Shown: positions 43,114 to 53,008, counted from the stretch's first letter. The stretch is 64,000 bases of DNA from Chryseobacterium endalhagicum (GCF_016745235.1 NZ_JAELVM010000003.1:1054001-1118000); one strand, 5' to 3'. The notes: generated by a model from the sequence alone, not told the origin. Numbers and translations: made by a program.

Positions 43114-44739
43114 TTATTTTTTTATCAGTTTAGCACTCGCCGTTTTATTCGCATCCGTTTTTATCGTCACCAGGTAAGCGCCCTGAATTAAATTCTGCGT
43201 ATTAATCTTCGTCACTTTATTCTTAGTCTTCAAACTCTGAAGCTGTCTGCCACCCATATCATACAACAGAATATCTGCTTCCTTAAATTCATATCCGATT
43301 TCCACATAAGCATAGTCTGAAACCGGATTCGGATAAATTTTAATGTCTTGTTTTTCAATCAGCTTATTGATTTGGCTATCACCCAGCTTTACAATCTTCC
43401 AGTTCTCTTTTCCCAGTTCTTCTGCGCTGGTTCCTGCAAGAACAATAGAACCGTCCCTGTTCAGTTTAATATCTGAAAGCCTTTCCTCTCTTTTTCTGGA
43501 TTCTCCTTTCACATGCTTTCTCCACTGTTCATTGCCGTCCTGATCCAGATACAGCATCCAGAAGGTTTCGTCATCTGCTGAGGTTCCTGAGCCTGTCGAA
43601 GGACCTTCTGCCTGCGTATATCCGCCTAATAAAATTCCTTTTGAAGATTTATCATCAGCTGAATGCAGAACACTTGTTCCCATTAAAATGTCCCTATTTC
43701 CAAAATTGTAAGATTTCTGCCAGATCTCTTCACCTCTTTCGTTAAGTGAGATCAACCACAGATCTGTTCCTTCTTCAATTCCTACAGTTTTATTCCCTGA
43801 TTTTTCTGATCTGGATTCTCCACCAATCAAATATCCGACGGATGTTAATGCCAGAGTTCTTATATGATCATCTCCTTTTCCTCCAAAGTTCTTTTCCCAC
43901 TCTACTTTTCCTTCTTTTGAAAGCTTTACAATCCAGTAATCGCCTTCACCGTAGTTATCTGTAGATTTCGGGGTGCGGGATACGGGATACGCGGTAGCTC
44001 CAGCCGTTTTATCAACTGAACCCGAAACACGAACCTCGGAACTCCTTGAGTAGATCCCTAGCAATGCTCCTCCATCCTTCGTTGGAATTATTTTCTCCAC
44101 TTCATCAAGACCTTTTCCACCCAAAATGGTTTCAGAAAGAATTTTTCCGTTCTTGTCAAGTTTAGTGATCAGAACATCTTTGGAACCGTAACCTTTGGAA
44201 GAATTCTGGATATTTCCAGCCACAACAAATCCAAAATCTGTAGTCTGAATAACCGATCTGGCTTCCTCATCTGAAGAAGTTCCCAGCGTTTTCTGCCAAA
44301 GTTCATCTCCAAATTCATTCAGTCTGATTAACCAGATATCTGAACCCCCTTTTGAATCTTCTTTTTTATCTAATCCTTTTCCGGAATAGGAAGTTCCTGC
44401 AATTAAAAATCCTCCTTCTTGAGTAGCTACAGAAGCTGAAAGATAATCATGGTTTTGTCCTGAGAAATACTTTTCCCAGACTTCTTCACCCTGCTGGTTT
44501 AATTTGATTAAGTGAAAATCGTAACCGTTATTCTGCTTACTTGCTGTTCCCTGAGGCTCTCGAAGGGAACCTGCCTGAATAGAGCTACCACTTATCAGAT
44601 ACTGCTGATCAATCGTCGTCGTTATCTGGCTTAGAAAATCCTGTGTAGAAGATTTGATGTCCTTCTGCCACAATACTTCCTGAGCAGACAGCCCAAGAAG
44701 TGTGCACAAAGTAAATGCACCGGAATAGAATTTCTTCAT
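43114..44739 (-). CDS. T9SS-sorted repeat protein
   Basis: This encodes 541 residues with a signal peptide ending near LGLSAQ. The body is made of several repeats of the pattern GGFLIAGTSYS...G..D.WLIRLNEFGDELWQK, probably a beta-propeller. The C-terminus (about 465-541) is a type A T9SS sorting domain: IKIYPNPVSDYAYVEI, then LLYDMGGRQLQSL and GAYLVTIKTD...SAKLIKK. It is therefore secreted across the outer membrane by the machinery whose core genes gldKLMN lie at 55.7-60.5 kb. It heads the RHS operon and has a good promoter. Confidence 0.88.
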   Translation of the reverse strand: MKKFYSGAFTLCTLLGLSAQEVLWQKDIKSSTQDFLSQITTTIDQQYLISGSSIQAGSLREPQGTASKQNNGYDFHLIKLNQQGEEVWEKYFSGQNHDYLSASVATQEGGFLIAGTSYSGKGLDKKEDSKGGSDIWLIRLNEFGDELWQKTLGTSSDEEARSVIQTTDFGFVVAGNIQNSSKGYGSKDVLITKLDKNGKILSETILGGKGLDEVEKIIPTKDGGALLGIYSRSSEVRVSGSVDKTAGATAYPVSRTPKSTDNYGEGDYWIVKLSKEGKVEWEKNFGGKGDDHIRTLALTSVGYLIGGESRSEKSGNKTVGIEEGTDLWLISLNERGEEIWQKSYNFGNRDILMGTSVLHSADDKSSKGILLGGYTQAEGPSTGSGTSADDETFWMLYLDQDGNEQWRKHVKGESRKREERLSDIKLNRDGSIVLAGTSAEELGKENWKIVKLGDSQINKLIEKQDIKIYPNPVSDYAYVEIGYEFKEADILLYDMGGRQLQSLKTKNKVTKINTQNLIQGAYLVTIKTDANKTASAKLIKK

Positions 44740-44783
44740 CTGCTTGTGTATTTTAGTTTAAGATTAGTTTTATAATTTCGCGA

Positions 44784-44813
44784 CAAATTTAACACTTTTT
44801 AACGTACCACAAA
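44784..44813 (-). promoter_or_regulatory. Promoter TTTG-N18-TAAATTTG of the RHS operon
   Basis: On the minus strand -33 TTTG (44813-44810) and -7 TAAATTTG (44791-44784) are spaced by 18 nt, 44 nt before the ATG at 44739. Confidence 0.75.
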
Positions 44814-44901
44814 TCTCATTGCCGAGATTTAATGTAAGTTTTAAAGGAATAGAATATTATTCATACTTCCCTTTTAATTTGTGAACAAAATTAACTCTGT
44901 G

Positions 44902-44920
44902 ATGCGACAAAACTTGACGT
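44902..44920. repeat. Copy 2 of 19-nt repeat ATGCGACAAAACTTGACGT
   Basis: Identical to 30894-30912. It lies between the terminator of the efflux operon and the promoter of the RHS operon. Confidence 0.8.
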
Positions 44921-44960
44921 ATAAAAATAAAAAGGACTGACCCCCGAAAGAATCAGCCCA
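44921..44960 (-). terminator. Terminator of the RND efflux operon
   Basis: On the minus strand GGGCTGA pairs with TCAGTCC (one G-T) and is followed by TTTTTATTTTT, 38 nt behind the stop of the outer-membrane factor gene. Confidence 0.75.
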
Positions 44961-44997
44961 AAACATTAACTGTTTATATAGATAGAATTATGATGTC

Positions 44998-46449
44998 TTA
45001 TTTCCAGCCTCCACCTAAGCTTTTGTAAATATCTACCACGGTGCTCAGCTGTTTCTGTTTGGCTTCTATCAGCTCCATTTTCGCATCCAGAGCGTCCCTC
45101 TGGTTCAGAAGCACTTCAAGATAATCAGCCCTTGAGTTCCGGAACAGTTGGTTCGCAATATCAATAGACTGATCCAGCGCTTTGGTTTCCTGCGATTTCA
45201 TCTGATAGTACTGGTCAATATTTTTCACCTTCGACATCAGATTGGCCACATCCAGATAAGCATGCAAAATGGTTTTATCATACTCATATAAGGACTGGAT
45301 CTGTTTCGCATCTGCAGTCTGAAAGTTCGCTTTGATGGCACTTTTGTTGATCAGCGGACCCGCCAGTTCACCCGCTAAATTATAAGCAATAGATTCCGGC
45401 ATTTTAACCAGATAAGAAGGCTTGAATGCTTCCAGACCTAATGTTGCTGAAATTTCCAGCGATGGATAAAACTCCTTTCTTGCAGCTTCCACATCCAGCT
45501 TTGACGCTTTCAATTCCAATTCTGCCTGTTTGATATCCGGACGATTCGCCAGTAACTGGGACGGTATTCCTGTATACACCGTTTGCGGCATCGTAGACAT
45601 AAAACTCTCCTTCGATCTTACAATAGGCTGCGGATATCTTCCCAGCAATGCATTGATCTGGTTTTCTTTTTCCGTGATATCCTGGCGGATGGTATACTCC
45701 GCGGCTTTGGACTTGGCCAGCTCTGCTTCAAACTTCTTCACAGCCAATTCCGTAGCGGCAGCAGCCTCTTTCTGAATTTTAGAAATTTCCAGTGCTCTCT
45801 GCTGCAGTTTGATATACTGCTGAATAATATCCAGCTGATTATCCAGTGCCAGCAGCTCATAATAATTATCCGCTACTTCTTCAATAAGATTGGACAGCAC
45901 GAAATTTTTTCCCTCAACTGTAGAAAGATAATGGGCAACAGCCGCTTCTTTCTCCGTTCTGAGTTTTTTCCAGATATCAATTTCCCAGTTCGCCATCAAT
46001 CCGCCTTCAAAATTACCCAGCGGATCCGGCATTTCTCTTCCGGGTTCTATTTCTGTAGTGGCATCACCGGCACCCTCACTCGTGTAGCGGCCTGCTTTTT
46101 TCAGTCCCGCACCTATTCCGGCAGAAACGGTTGGAGTCAGCTTTCCTTTTTTAGCTAAAACACCGCTTTTTGCAATTTCAATTTCCTGAAGCGTGATCAG
46201 TAATTCCTGATTGTTTTTTAAAGCTGTTTCAATTAAGCTTACCAGATTCGGGTCTGTAAAAAACTGTCTCCAGGGAGTTGTTCCACTGTTTACATTCGCA
46301 TTCTGCTGCTCTTCCTGATTGAAATTCTGAGGGATGTTTTCTTTCACCTCATCTTTTATAACGGTGGCCATAGGCGCTCTACAGCCTGTGAGTACAAGCG
46401 ATAAGGCGATGGCTGCTATATATTTACTATAAATCTTCATGTTTGTCAT
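44998..46449 (-). CDS. Efflux outer-membrane lipoprotein (OprM/NodT family)
   Basis: This is the outer-membrane channel of a tripartite RND pump, 483 residues. The lipobox LTGC near residue 23 marks it as a lipoprotein. The two long helical repeats of TolC-like factors are visible, with TPWRQFFTDPNL near the start, LIEEVADNYYELLALDNQL, and IPSQLLANRPDIKQAELELKASKLDVEAARKEFYPSLEISA, a hallmark of the family. It overlaps the 3' end of the permease gene by 23 nt; an ATG at 46440 is the alternative start. Confidence 0.93.
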   Translation of the reverse strand: MTNMKIYSKYIAAIALSLVLTGCRAPMATVIKDEVKENIPQNFNQEEQQNANVNSGTTPWRQFFTDPNLVSLIETALKNNQELLITLQEIEIAKSGVLAKKGKLTPTVSAGIGAGLKKAGRYTSEGAGDATTEIEPGREMPDPLGNFEGGLMANWEIDIWKKLRTEKEAAVAHYLSTVEGKNFVLSNLIEEVADNYYELLALDNQLDIIQQYIKLQQRALEISKIQKEAAAATELAVKKFEAELAKSKAAEYTIRQDITEKENQINALLGRYPQPIVRSKESFMSTMPQTVYTGIPSQLLANRPDIKQAELELKASKLDVEAARKEFYPSLEISATLGLEAFKPSYLVKMPESIAYNLAGELAGPLINKSAIKANFQTADAKQIQSLYEYDKTILHAYLDVANLMSKVKNIDQYYQMKSQETKALDQSIDIANQLFRNSRADYLEVLLNQRDALDAKMELIEAKQKQLSTVVDIYKSLGGGWK

Positions 46450-49400
46450 CGTGTTGATAAGGTTCAGTTTGTTCTGTTAAAGGATTTTCCTCCTCATATC
46501 TTGCCAGTCTTGATTTCTCTGCGATGGTTCCGAAAATATAATACAGCCCCGGAATAATCATCAGCCCGAAAATAGTTCCGATCAGCATCCCTCCGGCTGC
46601 GGCAGTACCAATCGTCCGGTTTCCTACTGCTCCCGGCCCGGTTGCCATCACCAACGGAATAAGTCCCGCAATAAAGGCAAACGAAGTCATCAGGATCGGA
46701 CGGAAACGGATGGCCGCCCCTTCAATAGCCGCTTTCGCAACCGGAATTCCTTCCTCCGCTTTCTTCTGAACCGCAAATTCTACGATCAGTACGGCATTTT
46801 TACCCAGCAGACCAATCAGCATCACCATTGCCACCTGAGCATAGATGTTGTTTTCCAGACCTAATAATTTTAAACATAAAAACGCTCCGAAAATACCTGT
46901 AGGAAGGGATAAAATCACCGGCAGCGGCAGAATAAAGCTTTCATACTGCGCCGCAAGGATCAGATACACAAATCCAAGACACACCAGGAAGATAAATACT
47001 GCCTCATTTCCTCTGCTTACTTCATCTTTGGAAATACCTGCCCAGTCGATACCGAAACCTCTAGGAAGCGTTTTATCCGCAACTTCCTGAATGGCTTTAA
47101 TGGCCTGCCCGCTGCTGTATCCCGGTGCCGGCGTTCCGCTCACCTCCGCAGAATTGTACATATTATGTCTGGTGATTTCTGACAGTCCATATACTTTTTC
47201 CATTCTCATAAAATCTGAATACGGAACCATCTGGTCTTTATCATTTTTCACATATAATTTAAGCAGATCGGTAGGCAGCGCACGGTACTGAGGTCCGGCC
47301 TGCACAATCACTTTATAAGGTCTGTCAAAACGGATGAAACTCGTTTCGTAGTTGGACCCGATCAAAGTAGACAGGTTGTCCATTGCATTTTCTATCGTTA
47401 CTCCCTTCTGTTCAGCAAGATCGTTATCCACTCTAAGCATATACTGTGGAAAACTTGCAGAGTAGAAAGTAAATGCAGATCCGAGTTCTGGACGTTTCTT
47501 CAGCTCTTTTACAAAATCATTGCTGACCTGCTCCATTTTATGGTAATCCCCGCTTCCGGCTTTATCCAGTAAACGAAGCTCAAAACCTCCTGCAGCACCA
47601 TACCCTGGAATGGAAGGCGGCTGGAAGAATTCTATATTGGCTCCCGGAATATTCTTGGCTTTTTCTTCAAGCTTTTCAATAATCTCAGCAGCGGATTCTT
47701 TTCGTTCTTCCCAGCTTTTAAGGTTAATCAGGCAGGTTCCGGAGTTGGATCCCGTACCTTCTGTTAAGATTTCGTACCCAGCCAGTGAAGAAACGGACTG
47801 CACCCCATCAATATCTTCAGATTCTCTTAATAATTCTTTCGCGATCTGGTTGGTTCTTTCCAGAGTAGATCCCGGAGGTGTCTGGATAATGGCGTAAATC
47901 ATCCCCTGATCTTCCGCCGGAATAAATCCTGAAGGAAGTGAATTGCTCAGGAAGAAGGTACAGGCACAGAATGCCAGCAATAAAGGAAGTGTGATTGATT
48001 TTTTCTTAACGGTTTTGTTAAGCATTTTCTCATATCTTCCGGCTCCTTTCGTGAATAAATTGTTGAATTTATCTAAGAAAATGGTAATCGGGGTTTTCTT
48101 TTTAACTTTTCCGTGGTGATTTTTTAAGATCAAAGCACATAAAGCCGGCGTCAGTGTTAAAGCTACAACTCCCGAAAGGATAATGGCAGAAGCCATCGTA
48201 ATGGAGAACTGACGGTAAAATACCCCAACAGGACCTGACATAAACGCAATCGGAATGAATACAGAGGCCATAACGAGGGTGATTGCGATAATCGCTCCGC
48301 TGATCTCATGCATCGCTTCTTCTGTTGCTTTTAACGGTGACAATCCTTTTTCTTCCATCTTCGCGTGAACGGCTTCAATCACCACAATGGCATCATCGAC
48401 GACGACCCCGATGGCCATTACCAAGGCAAAAAGTGAGATCATGTTCAGCGTAATTCCAAATGCGGACATGACGGCAAATGTACCAACCAGTGAAACCGGA
48501 ACCGCCAGCGCCGGAATTAAGGTCGAACGCCAGTCTCCAAGGAACAGAAATACCACAATGGCTACCAGAATAAAGGCCTCAAACAAAGTATGAACCACCT
48601 TTTCCATGGATGCATCCAGGAATCTGGAAACGTCATAGCTGATGTCGTAGTGCATTCCTTTCGGGAAGTTGTTTTTCTCAAGATCTTTCATCAAAGTTTT
48701 TACATTTTTGATAACGTCACTTGCATTGGAACCGTACGATTGTTTTACAGTAATCGCAGCAGAAGGTTTTCCATTTAATGTAGAATAAATATCATACATG
48801 GAAGAACCGAATTCTATATCTGCAACGTCTTTTAATCTTACAAATTCGCCGCCCGGTTTTGCTTTCAGGATAATATTCCCGTAATCTTTTTCATTGTTGA
48901 AACGTCCGGAATATTTCAGAATATATTCAAAGGATTGAGAACGTTTTCCTGAACTTTCACCTGTTTTACCCGGAGAAGCTTCTAAACTCTGCTGGTTCAG
49001 GGATTCCATCACTTCGTCGGCGGAAATATTGTAAGCGGTAAGCCTGTCCGGTTTAAGCCAGATACGCATGGCATATTCCCGGGTTCCAAGGATATCAGCG
49101 AAACCTACTCCACTTACCCTTCTCAATTCGGACATCACATTGATATCTGCATAGTTGAAAAGGAATTTCTGGTCAGCTTTGGGATCGTCACTGTACAGGT
49201 TAATGTACATCAACATATTCGGTTCTTCACGGGTAATTTTTACCCCTTCACGCACTACCAGCGGAGGAAGTTTGTTGACCACGGAAGATACACGGTTTTG
49301 AACGTTTACTGCGGCTACATTGGGATCTGTTCCAAGATCAAATACGATCTGGATGGATGCTTCCCCGTCGTTACCGGCATCGGACGTCATATATTTCATA

Positions 49401-49621
49401 CCCGGAACTCCGTTCAGTCCTCTTTCGAGGGGAATTACTACTGATTTGATCAATAGTTCGTTGTTCGCGCCCGGATATTCTGCGGTGATATTTACTTTTG
49501 GGGGTGAAATGGAGGGAAACTGGGTTACTGGAAGTTTTACCAGCGACAGAATCCCCATAAATACAATGATCAGTGAGATCACAATAGACAGAACAGGTCT
49601 GCGGATGAATTTCTTAAACAT
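46427..49621 (-). CDS. RND efflux permease, HAE1 (AcrB-like) family
   Basis: This is an inner-membrane proton-driven drug exporter of 1064 residues. It starts with FIRRPVLSIVISLIIVFMGILSLVKLPVTQFP and has the proton-relay pair in VVDDAIVVIEAVHAKMEEKG, the signature FIPIAFMSGPVGVFYRQFS, and the C-terminal GLLGKNAVLIVEFA and FRPILMTSFAFIAGLIPLVMATGPGA segments. Gene order adaptor-permease-channel is standard. Substrates cannot be told. Confidence 0.95.
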   Translation of the reverse strand: MFKKFIRRPVLSIVISLIIVFMGILSLVKLPVTQFPSISPPKVNITAEYPGANNELLIKSVVIPLERGLNGVPGMKYMTSDAGNDGEASIQIVFDLGTDPNVAAVNVQNRVSSVVNKLPPLVVREGVKITREEPNMLMYINLYSDDPKADQKFLFNYADINVMSELRRVSGVGFADILGTREYAMRIWLKPDRLTAYNISADEVMESLNQQSLEASPGKTGESSGKRSQSFEYILKYSGRFNNEKDYGNIILKAKPGGEFVRLKDVADIEFGSSMYDIYSTLNGKPSAAITVKQSYGSNASDVIKNVKTLMKDLEKNNFPKGMHYDISYDVSRFLDASMEKVVHTLFEAFILVAIVVFLFLGDWRSTLIPALAVPVSLVGTFAVMSAFGITLNMISLFALVMAIGVVVDDAIVVIEAVHAKMEEKGLSPLKATEEAMHEISGAIIAITLVMASVFIPIAFMSGPVGVFYRQFSITMASAIILSGVVALTLTPALCALILKNHHGKVKKKTPITIFLDKFNNLFTKGAGRYEKMLNKTVKKKSITLPLLLAFCACTFFLSNSLPSGFIPAEDQGMIYAIIQTPPGSTLERTNQIAKELLRESEDIDGVQSVSSLAGYEILTEGTGSNSGTCLINLKSWEERKESAAEIIEKLEEKAKNIPGANIEFFQPPSIPGYGAAGGFELRLLDKAGSGDYHKMEQVSNDFVKELKKRPELGSAFTFYSASFPQYMLRVDNDLAEQKGVTIENAMDNLSTLIGSNYETSFIRFDRPYKVIVQAGPQYRALPTDLLKLYVKNDKDQMVPYSDFMRMEKVYGLSEITRHNMYNSAEVSGTPAPGYSSGQAIKAIQEVADKTLPRGFGIDWAGISKDEVSRGNEAVFIFLVCLGFVYLILAAQYESFILPLPVILSLPTGIFGAFLCLKLLGLENNIYAQVAMVMLIGLLGKNAVLIVEFAVQKKAEEGIPVAKAAIEGAAIRFRPILMTSFAFIAGLIPLVMATGPGAVGNRTIGTAAAGGMLIGTIFGLMIIPGLYYIFGTIAEKSRLARYEEENPLTEQTEPYQHDDKHEDL

Positions 49622-49643
49622 ACTGCTTCGTTTTACGAGTAGA

Positions 49644-50729
49644 CTACTCTGCTTTTAGTTTCAATGACTGAAGAACTTTTTTAGGATCCTGGAATTTGAT
49701 CTGTATTTTCTGATCGTCTTTCACTTTCTGAACACCTTCCAAAAGGATTTTATCTCCTTCTGCAAGCCCTGAACCCACTACATACAGATCAGGGAGTTCA
49801 TAAGCTACTTTTATATTTCTGGATCTGGCAGTCCCGTTTTTATCAATGATGAAAACATATTTCTGATCCTGAATTTCGTACGTGGCTTTCTGAGGAATAA
49901 TAAGTGCATTGTGAACCGGAAGTGTCATCTGTACTTTTCCGGTTTCTCCGTTTCTAAGCAGCTTATCAGGGTTCGGGAATTTTGCTCTGAAGGCGATATT
50001 TCCTGTTTCGTTGTCAAATTCTCCTTCTATGGTCTGGATTTCACCTTTTTGAGGAAGCATTTCCCCATTGGCCATAATCAGAGATACCTGGTTGCTGCCT
50101 CTGTCCGCCGCATGAGTCTGGTAGCTGATATATTCCGGTTCCGAAACGTTAAAATAACTGTACACATTAGTATTGTCTGATAAAGAGGTTAGTAAATCTC
50201 CTTCATCTACAAGGCTACCAAGTTTCAGCGGAATTCTATTGATCACCCCAGAAAAAGGGGCTTTGATATCGGTAAAAGACAGGTGGATCTGGGCCAGTTT
50301 CATTTCAGCATTGGCAGCATCCAGCTTGGCTTTGGCCATGGCTCTTTCGTTTTTCGAAACAATATTGTTGCCTGCCAGCGTACTGGCGTTCTTCAGTTCT
50401 ATGGAAGCCTGCTCCACTTCTGCTTTGGCTTTTAATAATTCCGCCTGATAAAGCTGCGGCATAATTCTGAAAAGGGTCTGCCCGGCATGTACATACTGAC
50501 CTTCGTCTACATAAATTTTTTCAAGAAATCCTTTTTCCTGTGCACGGACTTCAATGTTCTTTACAGACTGGATCTGGGCTACATATTCTTTGTTGATCAC
50601 CGTGTCCATTTTTACAGGGCTGGTCACGGGATATACTGCGGCTTCTTCTTTTTCTTCTTTCTTCTGACTGCAGCCAACGGTCAGTAAAAGGGTGCTTATC
50701 GCAATGCCTGAGGCAACTCTTTTGATCAT
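49644..50729 (-). CDS. RND efflux periplasmic adaptor (membrane fusion protein)
   Basis: This AcrA-like adaptor has 361 residues and is a lipoprotein (LLTVGCSQKK). It shows the lipoyl half-motifs (VRAQEKGFLEKIYVDEGQYVHAGQTLFRI and DIKAPFSGVINRIPLKLGSLVDEGDLL) flanking a helical hairpin (AELLKAKAEVEQASIELKNA), then beta-barrel and membrane-proximal domains. It is the first gene of the efflux operon, 22 nt upstream of the permease. No TetR-type repressor is adjacent. Confidence 0.94.
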   Translation of the reverse strand: MIKRVASGIAISTLLLTVGCSQKKEEKEEAAVYPVTSPVKMDTVINKEYVAQIQSVKNIEVRAQEKGFLEKIYVDEGQYVHAGQTLFRIMPQLYQAELLKAKAEVEQASIELKNASTLAGNNIVSKNERAMAKAKLDAANAEMKLAQIHLSFTDIKAPFSGVINRIPLKLGSLVDEGDLLTSLSDNTNVYSYFNVSEPEYISYQTHAADRGSNQVSLIMANGEMLPQKGEIQTIEGEFDNETGNIAFRAKFPNPDKLLRNGETGKVQMTLPVHNALIIPQKATYEIQDQKYVFIIDKNGTARSRNIKVAYELPDLYVVGSGLAEGDKILLEGVQKVKDDQKIQIKFQDPKKVLQSLKLKAE

Positions 50730-50875
50730 AATTCTAGAGTTTAATATAAATCGTTAATGTTTTGAATGAAAAGGCGGTAATAGAAGTCCTGCGCCGTGAT
50801 GATTACCGGCATATACAACGCAGTTGTTCTCCTGGCCGGATTTCGGACAGAAAACAGATCTCGGAAAATGAAATT

Positions 50876-51265
50876 TTAAATTCTGATAGAACGGATCAGA
50901 ATGAATGTTTTAACATTGGAATACAGCGAAAGAAAGCCATGAATACAAGGTTTTCTGCTTTTAAAAGAACGAAGTCCAAAAATATAGACCAAACTGAATA
51001 CACTGGCAAATACAGCAATGATCTGTATGGTATCAGACAGCTGAAAGTCATCTTCAGCAAGCTCCAGCGTGGAATTATCAATATTGTCTGCCATCTGCTG
51101 CACCGAAAGCTTTTCGAAGGTTTGGTTCAGGCGGTTGGCTTTTTTGGGCATATGGTGAGAAACATGACCTGAATAGTCATTTCGGAGTGTTTTAACACTA
51201 AGCCTGCTCTCTACTACGAAAAGCAGAAAAAGACCGGTTAAAAAGTAAATAATAAAGTTTCTCAT
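50876..51265 (-). CDS. Small membrane protein upstream of the efflux operon
   Basis: This encodes about 129 residues from ATG 51265. It has an N-terminal hydrophobic helix (MRNFIIYFLTGLFLLFVVES), a soluble middle with MADNIDNSTLELAEDD, and a second helix (IIAVFASVFSLVYIFGL). Codon use looks genuine. It is 147 bp upstream of the adaptor gene on the same strand, so it may or may not share the transcript. No family recognised. Confidence 0.6.
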   Translation of the reverse strand: MRNFIIYFLTGLFLLFVVESRLSVKTLRNDYSGHVSHHMPKKANRLNQTFEKLSVQQMADNIDNSTLELAEDDFQLSDTIQIIAVFASVFSLVYIFGLRSFKSRKPCIHGFLSLYSNVKTFILIRSIRI

Positions 51266-51825
51266 TTTGAAGTGGCAAATGTACATTTAGAAAGGTATAT
51301 CCTCATAGCAGATTAACAAAATTTAACGCTCCTTTAAATTAGCTGAATGAGCCTATTTCTCAGAATTATTATTAAAAATCATGGAAATTAAAAAATAATA
51401 AGACCTAACATTTAATGCAGAAAGAAATATTATACAAAAAAACAGTTAACAGAATTCAAAACTCAATACAATATTAATTATTATTTAAAAATATATTATA
51501 TATTAATATTATTCATAATAATTTGTATATTTATTAAAAATTAATAACAATAAATCAATTATTTAACACAGTTTGAAAACTTAAAAAAAATAATATAACT
51601 GTAATTTTTGATTTAATAGTTATTTTTTAAACTAACCAACCATAGAAAATATTAATTATGAAACAAAGAGTCTTTCTTACCGGTCCTTAACTCTGCTCAG
51701 GCGAAAACAACCACTACAGCCTGGCCATCTTTTATTTTACGAAATCTTTAATTGTCTCCACTTAAATGAAGACAAGATTTTGGTTTTTCTCAAACTGAAC
51801 TAATCACCTTAATACTTTTTTTAAT
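51266..51825. other. AT-rich intergenic region with a possible short-gene relic
   Basis: This is a very AT-rich stretch. The only thing of note is an ATG at 51658 reading MKQRVFLTGP and a stop; the next frame carries NSAQAKTTTTAWPSFILRNL, which looks like the end of a signal peptide and a mature start. It could be a decayed small exported-protein gene. I see no other feature. Confidence 0.35.
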
Positions 51826-52827
51826 ATGAAAAACAAACTATTTTTACTAGGATTAACGCTGATTTCATCATTATTTACAGCACAGATCGGAATTAACACC
51901 CCCAATCCGCAAAACACCTTCCATGTGGATGGGGCCAAGGACAACTTACCGGTAGGAACCCCCACTTCTACCCAGCAAGCCAACGATTTCATTATTACCT
52001 CAACCGGCAGTACCGGAATTGGAACAACAGCTCCGGATGCCTCCGCCATTCTGGAGATCAATTCGCCTGACAGAGGAATACTGGGACCCAGAATCAGCCT
52101 TACTTCAGCTACGATGCAGCTCAGCGGAAACCCGAACGCCACAGGTCTTCTGGTATACAACACAGGCCCGGTTCTTCCTTCGGGGTATTATTTCTGGAAC
52201 GGCTCTGAATGGAGAGTCTTCAATACTTCTTCATCGGGAGGCGGCGGCGGAAACGGACCTATTGCGAGCATTGAGAACATAGCAGTTATGGGACCACTTA
52301 CAGCAACCACCGATAACGGAAGAACTGGATATGCTCTGGCGATCACCACACCTGACGGGAAATTCTCTGTCCGGACCTTCATCCCCACAAGTTTAGCTTT
52401 TTCTCAGGTTAACCTTCAAATCAGAAATAATTCAACCGGCAATGTGGAAATCATTTCCAACGGACACTATCTTTGGAGTGGCGCCGGAGGATATCAGCAA
52501 AATCAGCTCAGACTTCCTCCTGGAGCATGGGCAGGTGACAATGCCCTTTCGAGTGCAGCTCTTATTGACGCCACAACCGGCGCAAGAATTCAAACAGCAT
52601 CCACCAATCCTTATTGGGGAGATCCGGAAACCTACGCAGGAGGGATGCCTGAGCAGAGAATTTATGCATGGACTACCAACAGCGGTACCGACAAGGTGTT
52701 TTATAAACTGTATTACATGATGGGCTCATCTTCACCTACAAGTGTAGGAAACGCTACCACCTGCCCGGGAGGCACATGCAGCACAACTAAAGCATTTTTC
52801 ACCATTGACCAGATCACAGCTCCTTAA
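51826..52827 (+). CDS. Exported tail-fibre-like surface protein
   Basis: This encodes 333 residues with a signal peptide (MKNKLFLLGLTLISSLFTAQ). It begins IGINTPNPQNTFHVDGAKDN and has GSTGIGTTAPDASAILEINS and GLLVYNTG....PSGYYFWNGSEWR, the recurring pattern of Bacteroidota surface proteins found in many Chryseobacterium genomes. A Gly-rich linker (SSSGGGGGNG) separates it from a C-terminal domain without a T9SS sorting signal. Its function is unknown. It is followed by a strong terminator. Confidence 0.78.
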   Translation: MKNKLFLLGLTLISSLFTAQIGINTPNPQNTFHVDGAKDNLPVGTPTSTQQANDFIITSTGSTGIGTTAPDASAILEINSPDRGILGPRISLTSATMQLSGNPNATGLLVYNTGPVLPSGYYFWNGSEWRVFNTSSSGGGGGNGPIASIENIAVMGPLTATTDNGRTGYALAITTPDGKFSVRTFIPTSLAFSQVNLQIRNNSTGNVEIISNGHYLWSGAGGYQQNQLRLPPGAWAGDNALSSAALIDATTGARIQTASTNPYWGDPETYAGGMPEQRIYAWTTNSGTDKVFYKLYYMMGSSSPTSVGNATTCPGGTCSTTKAFFTIDQITAP

Positions 52828-52849
52828 AAGCTTTACAAAATACCGATTA

Positions 52850-52882
52850 CAGAGAACTGCATTTTTCAGTTCTCTTTTTTTA
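52850..52882 (+). terminator. Rho-independent terminator
   Basis: GAGAACTG (52852-52859) and CAGTTCTC (52867-52874) form the stem, followed by seven T. Confidence 0.92.
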
Positions 52883-52962
52883 TGCAACACTTCAAAAAGC
52901 AAACTCCCGACGGCATGATTTAAATCATTTTTTACTGGGTATCAGCATTATATAATTTTTAA

Positions 52963-52970
52963 TAAATTTG
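52963..52970 (+). promoter_or_regulatory. -7 element TAAATTTG before a candidate small ORF
   Basis: TAnnTTTG match located 28-39 nt before the two nearby ATGs (52998, 53009). No clear -33. Confidence 0.5.
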
Positions 52971-53008
52971 CACCCAATTAAAACAACAAATGTAACCATG
53001 AAAAAAAA

